DNA from: an uncultured Paracoccaceae bacterium
GTDB taxonomy: Bacteria > Pseudomonadota > Alphaproteobacteria > Rhodobacterales > Rhodobacteraceae
Direction of reading: 5' to 3'
Assembly (NCBI GenBank): GCA_947499715.1
Contig: CANMPL010000001.1
Coordinates: 434,001-498,000, forward strand
Length of the DNA: 64,000 nucleotides
Shown here: one piece after another, positions 53,670 to 61,045 of the stretch
Layout of the letters: each line of letters starts with the position of its first letter
Position numbering within the stretch: position 1 is the first letter of the stretch
Program-made: the position numbers and the translations under genes
The notes under the pieces: generated by a model
Told to the model about the DNA's origin: nothing
The model's database searches: none
What the model saw: only the letters and a program-made list of their open reading frames with translations

Positions 53670-53955
53670 TGATCACTTCCGTGAGCCGAACGGCAAGTTG
53701 CCCTTGCTCGGCACCGTCGAGTTCTTGCAATTCTCCACGGGCAATCAACCGATCACCGACAAAAAGCTCGACCGGTTCATCGATGCGACGATCAAGCGGA
53801 AGAACAGCGTTTTGACCCATTTCAAGCAGGTCGCGAATAGCGGGGCGCGCCTTGCCGACGGATACTGTCACCTCGATCGGGATCTTTTGCAAAAGGCTTG
53901 CGCCTTCGGATTTTGCCGGGGCCAGGTTGGCGGTAGCGGTTTCTGGTTCATCCAT
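53647..53955 (-). CDS. fliN: Flagellar motor switch protein FliN
   Basis: A 102-residue C-ring protein, essentially one SpoA domain: LLQKIPIEVTVSVGKARPAI, RDLLEMGQNAVLPLDRRIDE and PVELFVGDRLIARGEL. It overlaps fliP by 23 bases and fliH by eight. FliG and FliM, the other switch subunits, are not in the window. Confidence 0.92.
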   Translation of the reverse strand: MDEPETATANLAPAKSEGASLLQKIPIEVTVSVGKARPAIRDLLEMGQNAVLPLDRRIDEPVELFVGDRLIARGELQELDGAEQGQLAVRLTEVISDTRDLA

Positions 53956-54514
53956 GATGTGAACGCTCCTCTGTCATATCAAAAAATGCGGTGAGAATGT
54001 CCTTCAGACCGTCCAAGACCGCGTCTGCATCAATTGCGGTTTCAACCGGTCCGCGCCGAATAAGGGCGGCATGTAGCGGTTGATCTGCCCAACCGGTCAC
54101 CGTGACGTCGGTCATGGCAATCTGGCGCAACAAGTTTTGAACAGAGGCGACCTGATCCGGATGCAGCACCAGTTGGCACGGCTGTTTGGCGTCCGTCTGA
54201 ACGGCGGTCTGAAGCTGCTCGATCAACCGCACGCGAAACGTCGGATCAACCGACGCGGGCAGTATGAGATCAGCGAGCGTTTCAAAGAATGGCGTCAGCC
54301 CTTGAAGAACAAACTGTCGCGCCTCGGCAAATCCAAAAGACAGGTCTTCGATAGATTGCACCAATGCGGCATCAATGGCGTCCTGAGCAGAGGCGGCGGC
54401 GGCAAAACCCGCTGCGTATCCAGCATCATAGCCTGGCAGTGTTTCTGCGGCAGCGGCTGCCGCCTCGGGGGATTCCATATCAGCGAAATCCTGAAGAGAA
54501 ATGAGGAGTCCCAT
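53948..54514 (-). CDS. fliH: FliH-like flagellar export regulator
   Basis: A 188-residue acidic protein with an Ala-rich helical N-terminal half (EAAAAAAETLPGYDAGYAAG) and a C-terminal part (QLVLHPDQVASVQNLLRQIA) like FliH/HrpE, the regulator of the FliI ATPase. Position between fliF and fliN supports this. Sequence conservation of FliH is low, so the identification rests partly on context. Confidence 0.75.
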   Translation of the reverse strand: MGLLISLQDFADMESPEAAAAAAETLPGYDAGYAAGFAAAASAQDAIDAALVQSIEDLSFGFAEARQFVLQGLTPFFETLADLILPASVDPTFRVRLIEQLQTAVQTDAKQPCQLVLHPDQVASVQNLLRQIAMTDVTVTGWADQPLHAALIRRGPVETAIDADAVLDGLKDILTAFFDMTEERSHHG

Positions 54515-54516
54515 CG

Positions 54517-56076
54517 TTAAACCTTTTCAGTTGGCTGCGGTTCTTCCATCCAGTCCTGCAGGATCTGAACGGTCTCGGTCTCTCGCTCCGCAATCATTTC
54601 CCGCAGGCGGGCGACGGCATCGGGAGGCGCGACGGACCCTTCGATCATAGGCGCTGTGCCATCAAGATTTGCCATCATTTCAGGCGGGTTGAAGGTATCG
54701 GGCGCAGGCAGGGCTGCCGAATCGTCCACCTTTGGCGCGTTGGTGAGGACGGGGCGCACCACAAACAGGCCAAGGATCAGGGCGACGACTGCGGCGACGC
54801 CAATTTGGATCAGTTGCATCACGTTGAGCGGTTGGTTGAGGATGCCACCGGCAACAGCCTCTGACCCCAATTCTGGCAGCGGATCGAAGGGCAAGGAGCG
54901 CAAGGTTAAGACGTCGCCGCGTTCGGCGTTTAGACCGACAGCAGAGGCCACCAATTCTTCGAGAGCCGCAAGCTCTTCTGCGGAACGCGGCGTGATTTCG
55001 ATGGTTCCATCTGCGTTGATTGTTTGGACGTCGTTCACCAGCACCGCGACGGTCAACCGCTTGATGTCACCGGGGCTGCGCACCACCTGACGTTCGGTCT
55101 GGGAAATTTCATAATTTGTCAGCGCACGTGTTTCGCTGTTGTCGTTGCTTGAGCTGCCGCCGTTGGCGCCGGCATCTCCATCGGGCAGGTTCGAGGCGAC
55201 AGTGACGTCACCGCCGCGCGAATCCTGCGCCTTCGCCTCGCTCTCGGTGACATCGGTGCTGATGGCAACGCGGCTATCGGGGTCAATTAGCCGTTCTGTA
55301 ATCGATTCGCTCTCGGTCACGGTGTCGACTGTTACTTCAACCACGGCATTGCCGGGGCCAACGCGTGCGGCAAGCAGACGCTCTGCCTGATCGCGCAAAA
55401 CAACTGCCTTTTCATCGCCCAAAGCCGCAATCGGGCTGTTCGCGGCATCGGACAACAACCCGCCACGATCATCAATCACCGCGACATCATTGGGGTCCAG
55501 GCCGGATACTGCGGCGGCAACAAGATACTGAAATGCTTTGATTTGTTGACCACTCAACGGGCCACCAGACGTCGTGATTGTTACCGCGGCAGTGGCCTTT
55601 TGATTACGAGCAAAGGCGCGGCTGCTAGGGGTTGAAATATGAACGCGTGCGGCCCGAACTGATGGGCTGGCAAGAATTGTCCGCGCGAGTTCCCCTTCGC
55701 GGGCGCGCCAATAGGCGGCGTCAAACATCTGGCTTGTGGTGCCGAACCCAGACAACCCGTCGAGCAATTCGTATCCCTGTGATCCAGCCGCAGGAAGCCC
55801 CTCACCAGCAAGGGACATCCGCAGCGAATCCCGAACGGCGGCATCAACATAGATGGCCCCGCCGCGCACTTCGTAGACGACCCCACGTGCATCCAATGCG
55901 GTAATAACATCGCCCGCAGAGGCGCTTTCAAGGCCACCGTATAGAAGCGTCAGGTCCTTTTGGGATGCGGCCCGCGCCACGAAGAGCACCAAAAGGAAGA
56001 CTGCTATCGTCGCCCCAATGGCAACGGCTTGCCGTCCTGCTGATAATTTCGACCAAACAGATAAAAGATTCTGCAA
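54517..56076 (-). CDS. fliF: Flagellar MS-ring protein FliF
   Basis: A 519-residue basal-body protein with transmembrane helices near residues 25-45 (AVAIGATIAVFLLVLFVARA) and ~420-445 (IGVAAVVALILGLFVVRPVL), between which lies the ring-forming periplasmic part (VRAARVHISTPSSRAFARNQ). The start is taken as TTG 56076, because GGAGA sits six bases upstream; a TTG at 56094 would give six more residues. First gene of the leftward fliF-H-N-P unit. Confidence 0.92.
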   Translation of the reverse strand: MQNLLSVWSKLSAGRQAVAIGATIAVFLLVLFVARAASQKDLTLLYGGLESASAGDVITALDARGVVYEVRGGAIYVDAAVRDSLRMSLAGEGLPAAGSQGYELLDGLSGFGTTSQMFDAAYWRAREGELARTILASPSVRAARVHISTPSSRAFARNQKATAAVTITTSGGPLSGQQIKAFQYLVAAAVSGLDPNDVAVIDDRGGLLSDAANSPIAALGDEKAVVLRDQAERLLAARVGPGNAVVEVTVDTVTESESITERLIDPDSRVAISTDVTESEAKAQDSRGGDVTVASNLPDGDAGANGGSSSNDNSETRALTNYEISQTERQVVRSPGDIKRLTVAVLVNDVQTINADGTIEITPRSAEELAALEELVASAVGLNAERGDVLTLRSLPFDPLPELGSEAVAGGILNQPLNVMQLIQIGVAAVVALILGLFVVRPVLTNAPKVDDSAALPAPDTFNPPEMMANLDGTAPMIEGSVAPPDAVARLREMIAERETETVQILQDWMEEPQPTEKV

Positions 56077-56136
56077 TTGGATTCTCCAGATCAAGCGAGC
56101 GTTCTGCCCGTTAACCTGCTTATGGCCTCAACAGGC

Positions 56137-56151
56137 TTAACAATCGGTTAG
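56137..56151. promoter_or_regulatory. CtrA-like site between fliF and fliL
   Basis: TTAACAATCGGTTAG matches the CtrA pattern TTAA-N7-TTAA at 7 of 8 defined bases. It lies in the divergent fliF/fliL region, which also holds a GTTAAC at 56110-56115. CtrA control of flagella is known in this order, so it is plausible but unproved. Confidence 0.45.
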
Positions 56152-56199
56152 GGCTTGGCGGTTTATGACAGGGCAACCAAAATATTTGAGAGACCCACC

Positions 56200-56724
56200 A
56201 TGACTGCCGCCGCAGATCCAGAGATTGAAGCACCCGTCAAAAAGTCAAAAATGCCTTTGATTCTAGGGCTTGTTCTGGCGCTTGTGGGTGGCGGTGGCGG
56301 CTTTTTCGCCGTCAATTCCGGGATGATCCTGGGCAGCGGCGAATCGGGTTCAGAAGATGCGCATGGGGGCAAAGATGCCGATCTTCATGCGGAAGATGGT
56401 CACGATGGCGGGATGGATGGGCCCAAGGCCGCTTTTGTCCCAATTGACCCACTTGTGATTTCAATCGCAGGCACGAGCGGGACGCGGTTCTTGCGCTTTG
56501 CTGCGCAACTCGAGGTCCCGCCGGAGCACGAGACAGAAGTGGCGTCTGTGATGCCACGGGTCGTGGATGTGCTGAACGGGTATCTGCGGGCCGTCGATCT
56601 AGAGGAATTGTCAGATCCCGATGTCTTGATGCGATTGCGCGGTCAAATGCTGCGCCGGGTTCAGGTTGTGACCGGGCAAAGCCAGGTCCGGGATTTGCTG
56701 ATTATGGAATTTGTGCTGAACTAG
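56200..56724 (+). CDS. fliL: Flagellar basal body-associated protein FliL
   Basis: A 174-residue protein with a short cytoplasmic tail, one membrane helix (MPLILGLVLALVGGGGGFFA), an acidic/His-rich linker (SEDAHGGKDADLHAEDGHDG) and the FliL periplasmic domain (VPIDPLVISIAGTSGTRFLR). FliL assists stator function. ATG 56200 is preferred over an upstream TTG at 56155. Confidence 0.9.
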   Translation: MTAAADPEIEAPVKKSKMPLILGLVLALVGGGGGFFAVNSGMILGSGESGSEDAHGGKDADLHAEDGHDGGMDGPKAAFVPIDPLVISIAGTSGTRFLRFAAQLEVPPEHETEVASVMPRVVDVLNGYLRAVDLEELSDPDVLMRLRGQMLRRVQVVTGQSQVRDLLIMEFVLN

Positions 56725-56736
56725 AAGGGGACAGCC

Positions 56737-57078
56737 ATGGCGATGATTGCCGATATTTTGCTACTTGCCGGGGCGCTTGGTGCCGGATTCTACTGTCACA
56801 TTCTGTCAGGACGGTTGCGCCGCTTTACAGACCTTGAAAAAGGCGTTGGCGGTGCCGTTGCCGTTTTGTCAGCGCAGGTCGATGACCTTGCCAAATCGTT
56901 GGAGTCTGCCCAGGCGACAGCGACGTCATCCGTTGGAACCTTAACAGAAGTAAGCGCACGCGCGGAAAAAGCTGCCCGCCATTTGGAGCTTTTGGTGGCG
57001 TCCATGCACGATCTGCCAGAAGAAAAGCCAACAGAGATCAACCCGTTCTTTGTGCGCCAGAGTGAGCAACAGCAATGA
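56737..57078 (+). CDS. Small membrane-anchored coiled-coil protein in the flagellar cluster
   Basis: A 113-residue protein: one N-terminal hydrophobic helix (MIADILLLAGALGAGFYCHI), then LSGRLRRFTDLEKGVGGAV and a helical region with heptad-like spacing (LSAQVDDLAKSLESAQATAT). It resembles small proteins I know as DUF6468 that sit in alphaproteobacterial flagellar clusters, but that call is tentative. It overlaps motE by four bases, so it probably has a motor- or stator-related job. Confidence 0.75.
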   Translation: MAMIADILLLAGALGAGFYCHILSGRLRRFTDLEKGVGGAVAVLSAQVDDLAKSLESAQATATSSVGTLTEVSARAEKAARHLELLVASMHDLPEEKPTEINPFFVRQSEQQQ

Positions 57079-57662
57079 GGAACCCACGTCGCCCCCGCCG
57101 TAAACGCGGAACACTCCACGTGATTGGTGCCCTTTTGGTCACTTCCGCGTTTCTGCGGATTACCATGACGGGGCAGGCCGTCGCCGAAAGCGCCGCAATA
57201 CCGGCGCCCGAAGCGACAGCCGTTCCCGTCAGCCAGAGTGCGCCAGAGTCCAAACCAGATGCAGAAGGTCTTTTGCGGGCGCTTCAAGAACGCGAAGCGC
57301 GTTTGAAAGAGCGGGAAGGTCAATTTGCAGACCGGATGCAAGCGTTACGTTTGGCCGAAACCGAATTCGCAGAGCAATTGGCTGCATTAACCGCAGCCGA
57401 AGAAGCTTTGCGCGCAACAATTGCGCTGGCGGATTCGGCGGCGGAAACCGATTTGACAAAGTTGACGCGCGTTTATGAAAACATGAAGCCAAAGGACGCA
57501 GCGGAACTGTTTGAACAGATGCCACCTGACTTTGCCGCCGGGTTTCTTGGCATGATGGAGCCCGTCGCCGCTGCCCAAATCATGACGCTGATCACGCCAG
57601 AGACCGCCTATTCGATTAGCGCTGTTCTGGCGGGTCGAAATGCGGGTGTTCCGACGCAGTGA
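57075..57662 (+). CDS. motE: MotE-like stator chaperone (MgtE-N-type domain)
   Basis: A 195-residue protein with a basic N-terminus and membrane/signal segment (VIGALLVTSAFLRITMTGQA), a long coiled coil (LLRALQEREARLKEREGQFA) and a C-terminal MgtE-N-like domain (VYENMKPKDAAELFEQMPPD, FAAGFLGMMEPVAAAQIM). MotE in Sinorhizobium is a periplasmic chaperone for MotC; the layout here is alike. motA follows after 78 bases. Confidence 0.8.
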   Translation: MRNPRRPRRKRGTLHVIGALLVTSAFLRITMTGQAVAESAAIPAPEATAVPVSQSAPESKPDAEGLLRALQEREARLKEREGQFADRMQALRLAETEFAEQLAALTAAEEALRATIALADSAAETDLTKLTRVYENMKPKDAAELFEQMPPDFAAGFLGMMEPVAAAQIMTLITPETAYSISAVLAGRNAGVPTQ

Positions 57663-57740
57663 ACGGCACGCTTCGTTAACCTCATTGGTGCATGTTGCAA
57701 ACGTGGCATGCGCCGCTGCGAAACTTGAAGGATCTTTGGA

Positions 57741-58610
57741 ATGGTTGGCCTGATCGGCATTATTATTGTTTTCGCCATGGTCTTTGGCGGTTACCTGCTT
57801 GCCGGCGGTAAGATGGGAATCATCCTCAAGTCGCTGCCATTCGAAATGATCATGATTGGTGGCGCCGCGCTCGGCGCATTTGTCATTGCCAACGACATGA
57901 GCGCGATCAAGCACACGATTGCAGATGTCGGAAAGGTCTTTAAGGGGCCAAAATGGCGGCGCCAGGACTACAAAGATCTCATGTGCCTGCTATTTGAACT
58001 GATCCGTGTCGCGCGCGCAAATCCGGTGGAACTTGAAGGTCATATCGAAGCTCCTGACGAAAGCAGTATCTTTGGAAAGTACCCAAAGCTGTTGAAAGAT
58101 AAGGATTCAATGTCCCTGATCTGTGACACCTTGCGGTCGGCATCGATGAACTACGATGACCCCCACCAGGTTGAAGAAGTGCTTGAGAAGCGGATCGAAG
58201 CGACCCACCACCACAAGATGCATTCTAGTCACGCGCTTCAAACCATTGCTGACGGCCTGCCCGCACTTGGGATTGTTGCAGCTGTGCTTGGCGTGATTAA
58301 GACCATGGGTTCGATCGACCAGCCGCCGGAAGTTTTGGGCAAATTGATCGGTGGCGCTTTGGTCGGGACGTTTCTTGGCGTGTTTTTGGCCTATGGTCTT
58401 GTCGGGCCATTCTCTGTGCGGGTGAAGGCTGTGATTGAGGAAGACGCCAATTTCCAACAGCTTATTCGTGAGATCCTGATTGCGAACTTGCATCGTCACG
58501 CCCCGAATATCTGCATCGAAGTTGGCCGTCAGAATACGCCTTCGCACATCCGGCCGGACTTTGGTGAGCTGGAGGAAGCGTTGAAGGCTGTCAAACAGGA
58601 TGCAGCCTAG
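57741..58610 (+). CDS. motA: Flagellar motor stator protein MotA
   Basis: A 289-residue stator subunit with four membrane helices (LIGIIIVFAMVFGGYLLAGG; MIMIGGAALGAFVIAND; GLPALGIVAAVLGVIKTMGS; LVGTFLGVFLAYGLVGPFSV). The cytoplasmic loop carries the charged residues that touch FliG (LMCLLFELIRVARANPVELE). Its stop is followed immediately by the next ATG. The partner motB lies at 46704. Confidence 0.93.
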   Translation: MVGLIGIIIVFAMVFGGYLLAGGKMGIILKSLPFEMIMIGGAALGAFVIANDMSAIKHTIADVGKVFKGPKWRRQDYKDLMCLLFELIRVARANPVELEGHIEAPDESSIFGKYPKLLKDKDSMSLICDTLRSASMNYDDPHQVEEVLEKRIEATHHHKMHSSHALQTIADGLPALGIVAAVLGVIKTMGSIDQPPEVLGKLIGGALVGTFLGVFLAYGLVGPFSVRVKAVIEEDANFQQLIREILIANLHRHAPNICIEVGRQNTPSHIRPDFGELEEALKAVKQDAA

Positions 58611-60797
58611 ATGCGTGCATTTGCATTCATTTTGATGCTTTTGCCTGTCATCGTGCGGGCAGAAACGGCGAGCATCAGAACAGGTTGGCATCCAACCTTT
58701 ACCCGGATTGTAGTGGCAATTCCCCAAGGCTCCGATTGGCAACTCGGTCGGGTTCAAGAAGGCTTTGCACTGCGAGTGGATGGCGTCGATGACTTCGATA
58801 CTGCGGGATTTTTCTCACGCCTGCCGAATGACAGAATTCAGGGCGCCGATGGATCTAATGGTTTTCTGAGCCTAGACCTTTCTTGTAATTGTCACGCTAC
58901 CGCGTTTCTTTGGAAGCCTGATCGTCTTGTTGTCGATGTGCGGGACGGAAACGCCGCGCCTGACAATCCGTTTGAATCGGCATTGAAAATGAGTGCGCAG
59001 GGCTCGCGCGAACGTAACTCTCCTCCGCAAGTTGTTTTGGACCTCCTGCCGCGACCGGAAACTCGGGTCACCTTGCAGGACCTCAGCCCCCTTACCAACG
59101 TTGCGGAGGCCAAACCGGACTTGCGCGATATCGAAGCGCAAATCATTCAAAGTCTCACGCGCGCTGCGGACCAAGGTCTATTGGAGCTGTCAGACAACCT
59201 GCCCGCGTCCCCCCCTGCGGCGATTGAGGAGGCTTCCGAACCTGAACCGGAAGAGAGCGTCGCCGATGTGCCGAGGCAGGAAAGTGAAGCGGAACCGACT
59301 GTGCGGTCGGGGGTCCGTGCATTTTCAAGTGCCGATCTTGGCATAGATCTTGCCGCAATCTTGACCGAATATAATGCGCAATCAATTGATTGCTGGCCGG
59401 ACAATTATGTGCAGGTCGACAGCTGGGCTGGCGGCGATGATTTTTCGGAAGATATCAGTTTGCATCGCAGTCGGATCTACGGCGAATTTGATCGCATAGA
59501 TCATGACGCGGTCACAGATCTTGCACGGACGTTCATTTACTACGGGTTTGGGCGCGAAGCCTTGCAAGCGTTAGAAATTGATACCGAAAAAACGGCGGAG
59601 CGCGAAGCAATTGTGGTGTTGGCGTATATCATTGATGATGATGCAGCCGGGCGACAACAACTTTCCACCCAGATCGAGTGTGAGGGATTGATTGCGGTTT
59701 GGGCTCTTCTTTCAAATCCCGTAGCAGACCTCAAAGGGCATCCCGATCCGGACCGGTTGGTGCGGCAATTCAAAACACTTCCCGAACATCTACGGACGCA
59801 TCTGACGCCGCGTTTCGCCGAGCGTCTGGTGGCCTTGGGTGAAGTCGACTCCGCAGAAAATCTGCTTTCGGGAGGGCCGGTTGATGCAGAGCCTAGCGTG
59901 GAAAACATTGTTGTCTCAGCCGAAATTTCGACGACTCGCGGTGAACTTGAAGATGCGCAAGACGCGCTTCAGGATCTCGCCGAGAATAATAGCAGGCTGA
60001 CGCCGGAGGCACTTATCAAGCTGATCGACCTTCAAATGGCGCAGAAACAACCTGTGGACCCGGCAATGATGGCGCTTTTGGAAACGAAACGATTTGAATA
60101 TCGTAGCAGGCCTATTGACGGTGATCTTGCCGATGTTGAGGTCCGTGCGAGGATATATGAAAACCAGTTCATGAAGGCGCTCGACACCCTTCGACTAGGA
60201 TCTGCGAATTCTGATACATTCCCAAAAGACTCTTTGAGCGATTTGCTTGCAGAACGTGTCACCGAAACCGCGGATGACATGACATTCCTGACATACGCAT
60301 TTGAGGGCGAAGCGACTGAGATCAGTCCAAGACAGGGAAACCTGGTTGCCCAAAGGCTTCTCACTCTTGGTTTTCCAGATCGCGCATCTGAGGTCTTGGC
60401 AAGCGCCGCATCCGGGGAGGATATGAGAGAGCGGCGATATCTGCGGGCGATGGCAGCCGTTGCAATAGATGATTTTGACAAAGCGAAAACTATCCTTTCG
60501 GGCATCACTTCTGAACGCGCGAATACGATTCTATCGGAAGGTCAAGAAGCTGGCACCGACCCAAAGGAGCCATCCGTGACAGCTTGGCGCGCAGGTGATT
60601 GGTCGCGCCTTGCATCAGACGAAGATCCTTTGCTTCGGGATGCCTCTACGCTGGCGCTTAACCAAACAAGTCCGTCGCCCGATGCCGACGCGCCGCTTCG
60701 CAATGGGCGCGCCCTGATCGAGCAGTCCGATCTGACCCGCAATACTTTGGACGGCTTGTTGGACCGGTTTGAAAGGCCTGCAATAGATTTGAATTAA
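58611..60797 (+). CDS. Large exported protein of unknown function (motA-linked)
   Basis: A 728-residue protein with a Sec signal peptide (MRAFAFILMLLPVIVRAETA). Residues ~20-120 look like an all-beta AMIN-like domain (WHPTFTRIVVAIPQGSDWQL, DRLVVDVRDG). A low-complexity acidic linker follows (~205-225, EEASEPEPEESVADVPR). The remaining ~450 residues are helical and TPR/SEL-like (AVTDLARTFIYYGFGREALQ; ASEVLASAASGEDMRERRYL). It starts directly after the motA stop. A periplasmic stator or rotation role is suggested by position only. Confidence 0.8.
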   Translation: MRAFAFILMLLPVIVRAETASIRTGWHPTFTRIVVAIPQGSDWQLGRVQEGFALRVDGVDDFDTAGFFSRLPNDRIQGADGSNGFLSLDLSCNCHATAFLWKPDRLVVDVRDGNAAPDNPFESALKMSAQGSRERNSPPQVVLDLLPRPETRVTLQDLSPLTNVAEAKPDLRDIEAQIIQSLTRAADQGLLELSDNLPASPPAAIEEASEPEPEESVADVPRQESEAEPTVRSGVRAFSSADLGIDLAAILTEYNAQSIDCWPDNYVQVDSWAGGDDFSEDISLHRSRIYGEFDRIDHDAVTDLARTFIYYGFGREALQALEIDTEKTAEREAIVVLAYIIDDDAAGRQQLSTQIECEGLIAVWALLSNPVADLKGHPDPDRLVRQFKTLPEHLRTHLTPRFAERLVALGEVDSAENLLSGGPVDAEPSVENIVVSAEISTTRGELEDAQDALQDLAENNSRLTPEALIKLIDLQMAQKQPVDPAMMALLETKRFEYRSRPIDGDLADVEVRARIYENQFMKALDTLRLGSANSDTFPKDSLSDLLAERVTETADDMTFLTYAFEGEATEISPRQGNLVAQRLLTLGFPDRASEVLASAASGEDMRERRYLRAMAAVAIDDFDKAKTILSGITSERANTILSEGQEAGTDPKEPSVTAWRAGDWSRLASDEDPLLRDASTLALNQTSPSPDADAPLRNGRALIEQSDLTRNTLDGLLDRFERPAIDLN

Positions 60798-60867
60798 AGG
60801 CCAAAGTTAGATTTCAGTAACCAATCTCCGTTAGTCAAGAACATGACGGCACATGGAGGTTCCGAGA

Positions 60868-61044
60868 ATGCGCAGAATGCCATTTTCCGACAGTTTGATA
60901 CGGCGATTAAAGCGGCTTGATTTGCGGACTAATAGCGTTGGACAAAGATCCCTTGATCAACGCCGCACCGAGCGACGGAAGCCCAGTAAGAACAAATTCC
61001 GTGCCGAGCGAAGCATTCGTCAGAACATGAGGCCGCAGGGATAA
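60868..61044 (+). CDS. Possible 58-residue highly basic protein before flhA
   Basis: ATG 60868 has GGAGG eight bases upstream and the stop lies one base before the flhA ATG. The product (start RRMPFSDSLIRRLKRLDLRT, later RTERRKPSKNKFRAERSIRQ) contains well over a third Arg/Lys-type or polar residues and no hydrophobic segment. No family recognised. It may be a real small protein, or a leader ORF that couples translation to flhA. Confidence 0.45.
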   Translation: MRRMPFSDSLIRRLKRLDLRTNSVGQRSLDQRRTERRKPSKNKFRAERSIRQNMRPQG

Positions 61045-61045
61045 G

